A stretch of 64,000 nucleotides of DNA from Paenibacillus tepidiphilus (GTDB lineage Bacteria; Bacillota; Bacilli; Paenibacillales; Paenibacillaceae), in assembly GCF_008635795.1 (NCBI RefSeq), contig NZ_VWRQ01000003.1, positions 248,001 to 312,000 of the forward strand, written 5' to 3'. Positions 34,949-44,060 of the stretch are shown piece by piece; within the stretch, counting starts at the first letter, position 1, and each line of letters begins with the position of its first letter. Under the pieces are notes generated by a model, which made no database searches, was not told the DNA's origin, and worked only from the letters and a program-made list of their open reading frames with translations. The position numbers and the translations under genes were made by a program.

Positions 34949-37624
34949 CTATTTCGCTTCGTACCAGTTGCTGCCATAACTTACCTCCGCCTTCAGTGGA
35001 ACCGACAGCTTAAGCGCACCTTCCATTACTTCCGGCACCAGCTTCTTCATCAGCTCCAACTCATCCGCCGGCACCTCGAAGACCAGTTCGTCATGCACCT
35101 GCAGCAGCATCCGGCTCTTTAGCTTGCGGTCATAAAGCGCCTGATCCATCTGAACCATTGCCAGCTTGATAATATCGGCGGCCGTTCCCTGGATCGGCGT
35201 GTTCATCGCCGTACGCTCGGCGAAGGAACGCAGATTGAAGTTCTTCGCGTTGATCTCCGGCAGATAGCGGCGGCGTTCCAGGAGTGTCGTGACATAGCCT
35301 TGCTTGCGCGCTTCCACCACAATCTCATCCATGTAGCGGCGTACGCCCTGGAAGATCTCGAAATACTGCTCGATAAATTGTGCCGCTTCCTTGCGCGGAA
35401 TGTTCAAATTCTGCGACAGCCCGTAATCGCTGATGCCGTAGACAATGCCGAAGTTAACCGCTTTGGCCGAACGGCGCATATTGCTGTCCACCTGTTCAGC
35501 CGAGACACCGAACACGTCCATCGCCGTCTTGGTATGGATATCCATATCATGGACAAAAGCTTCCTTCAGCCGTTCATCGTCAGAAATATGCGCCAGCACA
35601 CGCAGCTCGATCTGCGAATAATCCGCAGCCAGAATTGACCAGCCCGGCTCTGAGGGAACGAACACCTTGCGGATCTTCCGCCCTTCCTCCAGACGGATCG
35701 GAATGTTCTGCAGGTTCGGGAACTGGCTGCTCAGGCGGCCTGTTGCCGCAATGGTCTGCCGGTAATAGGTATGCACCTTGCCGGTCTCTTCCGAAATTTC
35801 CTTCAGCAGCCCTTCAACATAAGTGGACTGCAGCTTGGCAATGGTGCGGTACTGGAGAATGAGGCGGACCACATCATGGTAGGGAGCCAGCTTCTCCAGC
35901 ACTTCCGCATCGGTGGAGTAGCCGGTCTTCGTCTTCTTGACGACCGGAAGCCCCAGCTTCACGAACAGAATCTCACCGAGCTGCTTCGGCGAATTGAGGT
36001 TAAATTCCGTGCCGCAGATATCGTAAATCTCCGCCACCAGCGCTGCGATCTGCTGTTCAAATTCCTTGCCCAGCTCTTTCAGCTCTTCGCGGTTGGCGAC
36101 GATGCCCTGCTTCTCCATATCGGCCAGGATGCGGGACAGCGGCATTTCCAGATCATAGAACAGCCCGGTCATCGCCGCCGCTTCCAGCTCCGCCTGCTGT
36201 TTCTTCACAATCTCCGCTACCGCCGCGCTCTTGCGGGCGATATGTCTACCTGCAACCTCCAGCTCGGGCACCTTGTACTTGGCGCCCTTGCCGAAGACCT
36301 CTTCATTCACAGCCAGGCGCGGCAGGCCGTATTTCGCGGCCAGATCGCTCAGCTCCTGTCCGGCTTCCGTCGGGTCCAGCAGGTAGGCGGCCAGATGCAC
36401 ATCGCTGTGTGCGCCGGCAAAAGCGATGCCCTGCCAATGCAGTGCCAGGTCGGCCCGGTGCAGATCGAAGCCGCTCTTCGGGATCTCGGGATCGGCCAGC
36501 CAATCCCGCAGAGAAGCCGCTCCTGGCGACTTCAGCAGCTCAAACGGCACATAATAATGCCGCTCGGCCGAAGACAATCCGAGGCCGACAACCTCGGCGT
36601 GATGCGGATTCTCCCCGCTCGATTCCACATGCAGCGCCGTTATACCGGACAGATCCGCATTCAGCGCCTCAAAGTCTGCCTCAGAGACGATGACGATATT
36701 GAGCTCAGCCATTTCCTGTACCGGAGCGCCGTCCCCATCTTCGCCCGGCACAGCTGCAGCATGGGCGCTCAGCGACAGACGCTCCAGCAGCGATTTGAAC
36801 TCCAGCTTCGCCAGAGCCGGACCGGCGGTATCAGACTTGATGCCGCTGAACACCATATCCTCCCAGGCGTGCTCCAGCGGAACCTCGCGGTAGATCGTCG
36901 CCAGCTTCTTGCTCATGACCGCGCTGTCGGCATGCTCCTCCAGCTTCTCCTTCATCTTGCCCTTCAGCTCACCCGTTCCGGCCAGTACGCCTTCCACGGA
37001 ACCGAACTGGTGCAGCAGCTTCAGCGCCGTCTTCTCGCCCACCCCCGGCACACCGGGAATGTTGTCGCTGGCATCGCCCATCAGGCCCTTGAGGTCGATG
37101 ATCTGCTCCGGCGTAAGATCGTATTTCTCGCGGATCTGCTGTGGACCGTACAGCTCAACCTCCGTAACGCCCTTGCGGACCAGCGCAATGGTCGTATGCT
37201 CGGACGCCAGCTGCAGCATGTCCTTGTCCCCGGACACGATCATGACCTCGCGGCCGTCCGCATCCGCAATGCGCGAAATGCTGCCGATGATATCGTCGGC
37301 TTCATAGCCGTTAATCTCGAATTGGGGCACGCCGAGGTCGCGCAGCAGATCCTTCAGCAGCGGGAACTGCTCGGACAGCTCCGGCGGCGTCTTCTGGCGC
37401 CCGCCCTTATAGTCTTCATATCCTTCATGCCGGAAGGTAATCTTGCCGGCGTCGAATGCCACAATCAGGTGGCTGGGTTTATGTTCTTCAATCAAACGCA
37501 GCAGCATGGTCGTAAAGCCGTATACGGCGTTGGTCTGCTGCCCGGCTGAATTCGTCAGCGGCGGCATCGCAAAGAACGCGCGGTAAATAATATTATTTCC
37601 ATCTATAAGGATCAACTTGTCCAC
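34949..37624 (-). CDS. polA: DNA polymerase I
   Basis: 891 aa. Residues 1-~290 form the 5'-nuclease (LILIDGNNIIYRAFFA, IVSGDKDMLQL, GVPGVGEKTA). Residues ~310-500 are a 3'-exonuclease-like domain in which the first DxE motif has become HVE, so proofreading is probably lost, as in other Bacillales. The polymerase domain has motif A (ADYSQIELRVLAH), the O-helix (RRSAKAVNFGIVYG) and motif C (QVHDELVFEVP). It starts ATG with AAAAGGCGAGG upstream. Functions in repair and Okazaki-fragment processing. Confidence 0.97.
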   Translation of the reverse strand: MDKLILIDGNNIIYRAFFAMPPLTNSAGQQTNAVYGFTTMLLRLIEEHKPSHLIVAFDAGKITFRHEGYEDYKGGRQKTPPELSEQFPLLKDLLRDLGVPQFEINGYEADDIIGSISRIADADGREVMIVSGDKDMLQLASEHTTIALVRKGVTEVELYGPQQIREKYDLTPEQIIDLKGLMGDASDNIPGVPGVGEKTALKLLHQFGSVEGVLAGTGELKGKMKEKLEEHADSAVMSKKLATIYREVPLEHAWEDMVFSGIKSDTAGPALAKLEFKSLLERLSLSAHAAAVPGEDGDGAPVQEMAELNIVIVSEADFEALNADLSGITALHVESSGENPHHAEVVGLGLSSAERHYYVPFELLKSPGAASLRDWLADPEIPKSGFDLHRADLALHWQGIAFAGAHSDVHLAAYLLDPTEAGQELSDLAAKYGLPRLAVNEEVFGKGAKYKVPELEVAGRHIARKSAAVAEIVKKQQAELEAAAMTGLFYDLEMPLSRILADMEKQGIVANREELKELGKEFEQQIAALVAEIYDICGTEFNLNSPKQLGEILFVKLGLPVVKKTKTGYSTDAEVLEKLAPYHDVVRLILQYRTIAKLQSTYVEGLLKEISEETGKVHTYYRQTIAATGRLSSQFPNLQNIPIRLEEGRKIRKVFVPSEPGWSILAADYSQIELRVLAHISDDERLKEAFVHDMDIHTKTAMDVFGVSAEQVDSNMRRSAKAVNFGIVYGISDYGLSQNLNIPRKEAAQFIEQYFEIFQGVRRYMDEIVVEARKQGYVTTLLERRRYLPEINAKNFNLRSFAERTAMNTPIQGTAADIIKLAMVQMDQALYDRKLKSRMLLQVHDELVFEVPADELELMKKLVPEVMEGALKLSVPLKAEVSYGSNWYEAK

Positions 37625-37769
37625 TGTAGCACCTCGCCTTTTTCTTGCTTACTCCCTTACATCTTACCATACGGCTTGTCCAAAACGAACCGAAGCGCAC
37701 GAAAATGAAACAAAGCTTCTATTAAATGCAGGTTGTCCAAGCAGAATGTCCTTAAACCTCATTCCGCAG

Positions 37770-37805
37770 AAAAAAACAGCAGGATTCCTTTCGGAATTCC
37801 TGCTG
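37770..37805 (-). terminator. Terminator after phoU
   Basis: On the minus strand CAGCAGGAATTCC-GAAA-GGAATCCTGCTG is followed by seven T. It lies ~25 bp after the phoU stop, separating pstB-phoU from polA. Confidence 0.9.
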
Positions 37806-37827
37806 CCGCCGCTATTACATCTTCATT

Positions 37828-38487
37828 TTACTGATTCAAATCCGGACGCTTGCCTGTTACCAAATATACAACGCTCTCGCCGATGTTAGTGGCGTGGTCA
37901 GCGATCCGCTCGATGTAGCGGCCGACCAGGGTCAGCAACATCGTCTGCGACAGCGCATCCGGATGGGCTACCAGGTTCGTGTACAGCTCATTGATCATGC
38001 CGCTGTACAGATGGTCGACCTGATCGTCGTCCTGGGCCATTTTGTAGGCCAGATCGGTGTTCTCATCCAGGTAAGCCTGGATGGCTTCGTCGATCATCTT
38101 GTTAACAATTTCAGCCATACGCGGAATATCCACCAGCGGCTTGATCAGCTGCTGGCCCTGAATACGCATGGTGACCTTGGCAACGTCAAGCGCCAGATCG
38201 CCCATCCGCTCCAGATCGCTGGAGATTTTGAAGGCGACGATAATCCGGCGCAAATCCTTGGCCACAGGCTGCTGGGTAATGATGAGCCGGGAGCCGATAT
38301 CCATGATTTTGTCTTCCATTGCATTGAGCGTCAAATCTGCCTTGACGATCTCCTGGGCACGGGCCGTGTCCAGAGTCTGCAGCGCCACGATGGCGCCTCC
38401 CAGAGCATCCGTTACATGCTCGCCCATCTGCTGCAGGGTACTGCGCAGTTCCTCCAGGTCTTTATCGAACTCTTTTCTGCGAATCAT
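37828..38487 (-). CDS. phoU: Phosphate-uptake regulator PhoU
   Basis: 219 aa from ATG 38487 (an upstream ATG at 38514 gives a non-family extension). Two PhoU repeats of three helices each: FDKDLEELRSTLQQMGEHV with KADLTLNAMEDKI, and YLDENTDLAYKMAQDDDQVDHLY. The metal-binding E/D motifs are present in both. PhoU links the Pst transporter to the PhoR kinase and restrains uptake and signalling when phosphate is ample. It follows pstB by 63 bp on the same strand. Confidence 0.96.
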   Translation of the reverse strand: MIRRKEFDKDLEELRSTLQQMGEHVTDALGGAIVALQTLDTARAQEIVKADLTLNAMEDKIMDIGSRLIITQQPVAKDLRRIIVAFKISSDLERMGDLALDVAKVTMRIQGQQLIKPLVDIPRMAEIVNKMIDEAIQAYLDENTDLAYKMAQDDDQVDHLYSGMINELYTNLVAHPDALSQTMLLTLVGRYIERIADHATNIGESVVYLVTGKRPDLNQ

Positions 38488-38550
38488 ATTGTAACCGATC
38501 CTCCTCCAAAACATATCGTCAGGCTGTTATTCACAGGAACGGATGATGGC

Positions 38551-39306
38551 TTAGCCAAAGCGTCCCGAAATATAATCTTCCGTGCGTGAATCCTTCGGAT
38601 TGGCGAACAGCTGCTCCGTATCTGCCGCTTCTACAATAACGCCATTCAGGAAGAAGACGGTGCGGCCCGACACACGGGCAGCCTGATGCATATTATGCGT
38701 GACCATGACAATCGTATACTCGCTGCGCAGCTCCTGCACCAATTCTTCAATCTTCAGTGTGGAGACGGGATCAAGCGCCGAGGTGGCCTCATCCATGAGC
38801 AGAATATCCGGCTGTACAGCCAGTGCTCTGGCAATACACAGACGCTGCTGCTGTCCGCCGGAGAGGCTGAGTGCGGATTTCTTGAGGAAATCCTTCACTT
38901 CTTCCCACAGCGCGGCCTGGCGCAGACTTTGCTCGACCAGCACATCCAGCTCCGCCTTGGAGCGGGTGCCGTGCAGGCGCGGGCCATAAGCAACATTGTC
39001 ATAAATCGACTTCGGAAACGGGTTGGGCTGTTGAAAGACCATACCGACCTGCTTGCGCAGGCTTTCCACTTCCACTTCGTCGCTGTAAATATTTTTGCCG
39101 CCGATGGTTACGCTTCCTTCAATGCGGGTTCCGGGAATCATGTCGTTCATGCGGTTCAGCGTGCGCAGCAAAGTGGATTTCCCGCAGCCGGACGGGCCGA
39201 TGAATGCAGTTACCTGCTTCTCGGGAATTTGCAGATCCATAGCTTTCAGCGCGTGAAAAGATTCATAGTAGAGATCCAGCTTCTCTATGTCAATGATGGA
39301 TTTCAT
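38551..39306 (-). CDS. pstB: Phosphate ABC transporter ATPase PstB
   Basis: 251 aa from ATG 39306 ([10 protein letters not shown]); an upstream ATG at 39348 adds 14 non-conserved residues. Walker [10 protein letters not shown], PstB-specific [14 protein letters not shown] and [24 protein letters not shown], signature LSGGQQQR, Walker [14 protein letters not shown], switch [11 protein letters not shown]. Energises phosphate import. The pstSCA partners are not in this window, so this copy is either split from them or part of a pstB-phoU unit. Four Pho boxes lie upstream. Confidence 0.95.
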   Translation of the reverse strand: MKSIIDIEKLDLYYESFHALKAMDLQIPEKQVTAFIGPSGCGKSTLLRTLNRMNDMIPGTRIEGSVTIGGKNIYSDEVEVESLRKQVGMVFQQPNPFPKSIYDNVAYGPRLHGTRSKAELDVLVEQSLRQAALWEEVKDFLKKSALSLSGGQQQRLCIARALAVQPDILLMDEATSALDPVSTLKIEELVQELRSEYTIVMVTHNMHQAARVSGRTVFFLNGVIVEAADTEQLFANPKDSRTEDYISGRFG

Positions 39307-39477
39307 TCGTATTAGTGTCTCCTTCTCATCATCTTCGTACCCCATCATAAGCGTTCACTGTAAATCCGGTTGAGGAGAATTGTTAATGAAGTGTAAAATA
39401 ACCCCTTACCTAGCATTCCTATACCCCATTGCTCTTATCCGGGATAATACAAGGAAAGGGCGTGTACATTCATCTAA

Positions 39478-39534
39478 AAATCATAACAAAGAATTGTAAA
39501 GGGAGTGTCAACGCAACGTTAACGGAAGGTTAAA
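39478..39534 (-). promoter_or_regulatory. PhoP box array and -10 for pstB-phoU
   Basis: On the minus strand four hexamers recur every 11 bp: TTTAAC (39534-39529), GTTAAC (39523-39518), GTTGAC (39512-39507) and CTTTAC (39501-39496). Each fits the TT(A/C/T)A(C/T)A PhoP box. TATGAT (39485-39480) follows as -10. This is the arrangement of PhoP-activated promoters. Confidence 0.8.
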
Positions 39535-39535
39535 C

Positions 39536-39574
39536 AAAAAGAACACCGTCATATTAAATGACAGGCGTTCTTTT
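39536..39574 (-). terminator. Terminator overlapping the end of phoP
   Basis: On the minus strand GAACGCCTGTCAT-TTAAT-ATGACGGTGTTC, one bulge, then TTTTTG. The phoP stop codon lies inside the loop region. Confidence 0.8.
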
Positions 39575-40282
39575 CTTGTTGACTACCAGCTTATAGCCGA
39601 CGCCGCGGATGGAATCAATATGGACCGATTCCGGATCAAGCTCCAGCTTCTTGCGCAGAGAACTGACATGCACATCCACCGTGCGCTGCCCGCCGATATA
39701 ATCAAAGCCCCACACCGCGTTCATCAGGTCGTCGCGCGTGAGCACTACGCCCGGCTTGCGGGCCAGGTACAGCAGTACTTCAAATTCTTTGGGCCGCAGG
39801 TTGATGCTCTGTCCGCCGAGCGAAACCTCATAACGTTCAGGATAAATCTCCAGCTGCCCCAAAATAATCGTCGAGGAGGAGGCCGCTGTCTCCGGCTGGA
39901 TCTCTTCGGTCACTCCCGTAATCCGCCGCAGCACCGCGCTTACCCTTGCCAGCAGCTCGGAAACACCGAAGGGCTTGGTAATATAATCGTCGGCTCCGGA
40001 TTTCAGCCCCCGGACGACATCCTCTTCTGCGTTCTTGGCGGTCAGCACGATGACCGGCGTAAGAATCCCTTGCCCCCGCAGCTTATCGAGAATATCAATT
40101 CCGTTCATCCCCGGCAGCATCAGATCCAGCACGATCAGGTCAAAAGGTTCTCTAGTCGCACGGTCGTACCCTGCCGTTCCATGATCCTCAACCGTCACTT
40201 CGTATCCTTCCTGCGTCAGATTGTAGGACAGCAGCCGGGCCAGCGTCGGTTCGTCTTCAATGACAAGCAATCGTTGTGCCAT
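39554..40282 (-). CDS. phoP: Phosphate-starvation response regulator PhoP (OmpR family)
   Basis: 242 aa. Receiver domain with acidic pocket EDEP, phospho-acceptor Asp in LIVLDLMLPGMNG (~52), and Lys in VLTAKNAE. Then a winged-helix DNA-binding domain (LRPKEFEVLLYLARKPGVVLTRDDL, then the recognition helix TVDVHVSSLRKKLE and the wing RGVGYKL). It should bind the Pho boxes before pstB. The kinase gene is 500 bp upstream rather than immediately downstream as in Bacillus subtilis. The ATG is preceded by GGGGGAAC. Confidence 0.93.
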   Translation of the reverse strand: MAQRLLVIEDEPTLARLLSYNLTQEGYEVTVEDHGTAGYDRATREPFDLIVLDLMLPGMNGIDILDKLRGQGILTPVIVLTAKNAEEDVVRGLKSGADDYITKPFGVSELLARVSAVLRRITGVTEEIQPETAASSSTIILGQLEIYPERYEVSLGGQSINLRPKEFEVLLYLARKPGVVLTRDDLMNAVWGFDYIGGQRTVDVHVSSLRKKLELDPESVHIDSIRGVGYKLVVNKKRTPVI

Positions 40283-40324
40283 AGTTCCCCCCGTCTTTCT
40301 TGTGTTTAAATTTACAATTTAACA

Positions 40325-40620
40325 AACCTATAGAGGTCGAGCTTTACATTTACATATCGAGGGTGGAAGTGCGGAGGGGAAGTTTGGAACTGGAGGAGCG
40401 TTAGCGTCCGCCTGAAAGCTTTCCAGAGGAAAGCTAGCATAGAAAGCATCGGCTGTCACCAGATTTCTACCGCTTAAAGCGATAGAATTAAAGAAATCTG
40501 GAGACAACAGCGGCTGGAAGTCCAAACATTCCCTGTAGTTACGATAACCCTGTATGCACTTAAAGATCAACCGAAATAGAGCCAAGCCCATCATATCACC
40601 ATAATGTTAACTTGGTGTAA
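40325..40620. repeat. Inverted-repeat element between phoR and phoP
   Basis: The core reads ACCAGATTTCT ACCGCTTAAAGCGATAG...AGAAATCTGG (about 40460-40503), an imperfect long hairpin with a nested CGCTTAAAGCG palindrome. Outside it, further short palindromes occur (CTTTCCAGAGGAAAG). The stretch codes for nothing convincing and looks like a non-autonomous dispersed repeat. The rest of 40621-40780 shows no feature I can name. Confidence 0.5.
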
Positions 40621-40780
40621 AATCTTATCCCCATTAAAAAGGATTTGTTCTCAGCTTAATAGTAGCGCCTGGGTGACAGGCTGACAACGGCTGCTTACTT
40701 CTATGGGTATGAGGCGGAGAGCATTGCCGCCCGGCTCCCGGCGACAGGGCATCTTCCTAAACGGCGGACACTGTATGCTC

Positions 40781-42571
40781 TTATTGCGGTTCCTGCAGCA
40801 CCGGCAGTTCAATAATAAAGGAGCTGCCCAATCCCAGATCGCTCTCCACCGTAATCGAGCCGTGGTGCATATCGACCAGATGCTTCACAATGGAGAGACC
40901 GAGGCCCGTACCGCCGGAGCCCCGCGACCTCGCCTTGTCGACACGGTAAAAGCGTTCAAAAATCCGCGGCAGGTCCTTGCGCGGAATGCCGATTCCGGTA
41001 TCGCTGACGTTAAAGATTACCGTTTCCGTGCCGTCGGCCTTCTGGCTGGTCTTCGCCGACACTCTGACATTGCCGCCTTCATGAGTGTAATTAATGGCAT
41101 TGGAGAGCAGGTTGATTAAGATCTGCCGCAGCTTGTCTTCATCGGCTTCGATAAATAATTCATCCGGTACATCGATGCTGATGCTGATGTTTTTCTTCTC
41201 AGCCACCTTGCTCAGCGTCTCCAGGACCGATTTCATAAAATCAATCAGATGCACCGGTGAGCAGTCGAGCTGTACGCGTTTGGACTCGATCTTGGACAGG
41301 TCCAGGATATCGCCGATCAGGCGGTTCAGCCGTTCATTCTCATCATAGATAATCTGCAGGAAGGAACGGGCGGTCTTCTCATCGGTTACGCCTCCGCCAA
41401 GGAGCGTCTCGGCGAAGCCTTTGACTGCCGCCACCGGTGTCTTGAGCTCATGAGAGACGTTGGCTACGAACTCACTGCGCATTTTTTCCAAACGGCGGAT
41501 TTCCGTAACCTCCTGCAGCAGAAACAGCATGCCGCGATATGAGCCGTCCTGCACCATCGGCACCCCGTCCAGCCGGACAATCCGCTCGGTCGGATTGTAA
41601 ATGCTCCGCTCGTCATGAATCGCTTCCCTGTTGGAGACGCCCTCTTCAATCAGCCGGGAGATCTCATAATGATGCTTCAGCTCCTTATAGGACCGTCCGG
41701 CCATCTCGCTGTTCTGCACATTCAGCAGCTTCTCGGCCGCACGGTTCAGCAGGGCGATCTCTTCGAGCTCATTGATCATAACAATGCCGCCCGTCATATT
41801 GTCGAGCACGCTCTGCAGCAAATCCTCGTTGTCGCGGATGGTTTTGAGCTGGGCCTGCAGGCTGTCGGCCATCGCATTGATTGCAATCGCCAGCTGGCCG
41901 ACCTCATCCTTGCGCTGCACCGTCACTCTGGCATCATAATCCAGATCGGTAATGCGCCGGGCCACACGCGTGATCTGCTCCAGGGGAGAGGTCATGCTGG
42001 ACGCCACCTTGTAGCTGACGAAGGTTGCCGCAATGAACAGCAGTACAAGCCCGCCGGCCATAACGGCCCAGGCCTTCCCCAGCCCCTCCGTCACCGCATC
42101 CAGTCCCATCGACATACGGATGTAGCCGTCGAAGCCCTCCTCCGATGTTACCGCTCCGGCCACGTACAGCATTTCGCGGTCGAGCGTATCACTGTAGCGG
42201 ATCGCCCGCCCTACGCCTTCCTTGGCGGCCAGCCGCTCCTCCTCACGGTTCGAGTGATTGTCCATCTCCAGCGGATTCTTCTCGGAATCACCGATGACAC
42301 GGCCGTCTTTGGTAATAAAGGTCACCCGTGAATCTGCGAGCGCAGCGATGCGTTCAGCCTGCTCCGTATAATAGCTTAAGGCGTCTTCTCCATTCATATC
42401 GACGAACGGCATGGTGCCGGAGAGCAGATGAATCTCTCGCAGCATATTCTCCTCCAACGCTCCGACATGGGAATCGCGGAAGAGCTTGGCCATCGTCAGA
42501 CCCGCACCGATCATCGAAATACCGATCAGGATCATCATAATTAATGTCAGGCGAATGCGGAACGGTTTCAT
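40781..42571 (-). CDS. phoR: Phosphate sensor histidine kinase PhoR
   Basis: 596 aa from ATG 42571, after GAGGACAGATAG. An N-terminal membrane helix (~7-27), an extracytoplasmic sensor, a second helix (~166-186, AVMAGGLVLLFIAATFV) and a HAMP domain (SPLEQITRVARRITDLD). Then a PAS domain (ILDNMTGGIVMINELEEI), HisKA (SHELKTPVAAVKGFAETL) and the ATPase domain (NLLSNAINYT, VSDTGIGIP, GTGLGLSIV). It phosphorylates PhoP under phosphate limitation. The sensor resembles Bacillus PhoR. Confidence 0.92.
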   Translation of the reverse strand: MKPFRIRLTLIMMILIGISMIGAGLTMAKLFRDSHVGALEENMLREIHLLSGTMPFVDMNGEDALSYYTEQAERIAALADSRVTFITKDGRVIGDSEKNPLEMDNHSNREEERLAAKEGVGRAIRYSDTLDREMLYVAGAVTSEEGFDGYIRMSMGLDAVTEGLGKAWAVMAGGLVLLFIAATFVSYKVASSMTSPLEQITRVARRITDLDYDARVTVQRKDEVGQLAIAINAMADSLQAQLKTIRDNEDLLQSVLDNMTGGIVMINELEEIALLNRAAEKLLNVQNSEMAGRSYKELKHHYEISRLIEEGVSNREAIHDERSIYNPTERIVRLDGVPMVQDGSYRGMLFLLQEVTEIRRLEKMRSEFVANVSHELKTPVAAVKGFAETLLGGGVTDEKTARSFLQIIYDENERLNRLIGDILDLSKIESKRVQLDCSPVHLIDFMKSVLETLSKVAEKKNISISIDVPDELFIEADEDKLRQILINLLSNAINYTHEGGNVRVSAKTSQKADGTETVIFNVSDTGIGIPRKDLPRIFERFYRVDKARSRGSGGTGLGLSIVKHLVDMHHGSITVESDLGLGSSFIIELPVLQEPQ

Positions 42572-42775
42572 ATCTATCTGTCCTCTTTCTTCGGGGTGGT
42601 TTCCATGAACACATCCTAACTCCATTCCTGCCAAAATACCAGAGGCCGCGTCAAATATCAACGCAGTGTAAAATGTTACGGTCCACCCGGGCTGATATTC
42701 CGCTTCAGATTGGTGGGTTCCCGGAAGATTATGATATGATCATCTCAAATCTTGTTCTTATCGTGAGGTCAATCT

Positions 42776-43789
42776 ATGAAAGTAACCATTTCCGATGTGG
42801 CCAAAGCGGCCAATGTCGCCAAATCTACGGTCTCCAAGGTGCTTAATGATTCCCCCAGAATCTCGGCGGATACTAAACGCAAGGTCCGGGAAATCATGAA
42901 GGAGATGAATTATATCCCGAGCAGCATGGCTACCGGGCTGGCCAAACGCAGCAGCAAAACTGTAGGGCTGCTTGTCGATATGTCTAAACAAAGCGAATTT
43001 CTGAACCAGTTCTTCTATAACATTATCGGCGGCATCGAGAGCGTGATCGGCCCTCTGGGATATGAGCTAACCCTCTTCAACGTGCAGCATGCAGAGGGCG
43101 AGGAGCATTTTTTGAACCGGCTGGTGCGCAGCGGCCGGGTCGACGGGATCATTGCCAATAATTCCGTGTTGACCGAGGAACTGTCGCTCGCCTTGAACGA
43201 ACTGAATTTCCCTTACATCTCCATCGGTGAAATCCACGCACCCGGCAGCTGGGTTGACTTCGACAATGAAGCAGGCGGCAGGATGCTGACCTCCCATCTG
43301 CTGCAGCAGGGCTACAGCCGGCCTGCTTTTGTCGGCGGGGAGCGGAACGAGCGGATATTTACCCGGCGGCTGGCCGGCTATCTGCAGGCGCTGCGTGAGA
43401 ACGGCACAGCCGGCTCCAGTGACTGGATCATCAACGTGGAGGCCAATGAGCATGAAGGGTACCAGGCAGCGCTGCGTCTGCTGCAGTGCGCTGAGCGGCC
43501 TGACTCCTTCGTCTGCATGACCGCTTACGCTGCCTTCGGTGTCTTGAAGGCCGCCCGCGAGCTCGGCGTGAATGTGCCGGGGCAGCTCGGAATCGCTTCT
43601 TTCGACGAATACCCGCTGTCCCCCTACACCACGCCTCCGCTGACTTCGCTGAACATTGAGACGCTCCGGCTTGGCGAGGCCTCCGGTTCGTGGCTGATGG
43701 AACGCATCCAGAGCGGTCAGGCTACGGCACGGCAGCTTCTGCTGCAGCCTGAGCTGATCGGGCGCGAATCTACGGCGGGCCTGCAATAA
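42776..43789 (+). CDS. LacI-family transcriptional regulator
   Basis: 337 aa. The helix-turn-helix at residues 1-25 (TISDVAKAANVAKSTVSKVLNDSPRIS) and hinge helix (SSMATGLAKRSSKTVGLLV) are typical. A type-1 periplasmic-binding fold follows with FDEYPLSPYTTPPLTSL near the end. Sugar-responsive repressor. It stands divergent from phoR and convergent with the two amylase genes. LacI-type operators lie in front of those genes (50912-51177), so it is a good candidate for their local regulator. The ligand is not readable from the sequence. Confidence 0.93.
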   Translation: MKVTISDVAKAANVAKSTVSKVLNDSPRISADTKRKVREIMKEMNYIPSSMATGLAKRSSKTVGLLVDMSKQSEFLNQFFYNIIGGIESVIGPLGYELTLFNVQHAEGEEHFLNRLVRSGRVDGIIANNSVLTEELSLALNELNFPYISIGEIHAPGSWVDFDNEAGGRMLTSHLLQQGYSRPAFVGGERNERIFTRRLAGYLQALRENGTAGSSDWIINVEANEHEGYQAALRLLQCAERPDSFVCMTAYAAFGVLKAARELGVNVPGQLGIASFDEYPLSPYTTPPLTSLNIETLRLGEASGSWLMERIQSGQATARQLLLQPELIGRESTAGLQ

Positions 43790-43964
43790 AAGCACGGCCC
43801 TTTGGTTTGGGTCAACCGCCAAGCCGAGAGCTGTACAGTCAAACCTTAATCATGTGCAATTATTGGCAGTAAAAGAAGCCAAGCTTTGACGGAAACGGTG
43901 CAGAACAATAGGCATCTGCTGTCAGGCAGGTCTCCGTTCAACGCGATTCTGCAGTTCCGATACA

Positions 43965-44012
43965 AAGAACCGTACCGGATAAGGGCTACCCCTTACCCGG
44001 TACGGTTTTCAC
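43965..44012. terminator. Bidirectional terminator between LacI gene and GH119 gene
   Basis: AACCGTACCGGATAAGGG-CTA-CCCTTACCCGGTACGGTT, a stem of ~17 bp with one bulge, then TTCACTTGTTT on the plus strand. It serves the convergent transcripts. The stretch 43790-43964 shows no other feature. Confidence 0.85.
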
Positions 44013-44060
44013 TTGTTTATGCTCTGAATTTTACTGTTTAAATGCAATGAGCAGCTCTTG

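Noticed and set aside
35771..37549. Long 592-codon open frame antisense to polA
   Set aside because: It lies wholly inside the intact polA gene on the other strand, has no family motifs and reflects codon bias of the GC-rich gene.
40328..40594. 88-codon ORF between phoR and phoP
   Set aside because: It runs through the inverted-repeat element, has no ribosome binding site, and its composition (FPSALPPSICKCKARPL) looks non-coding.
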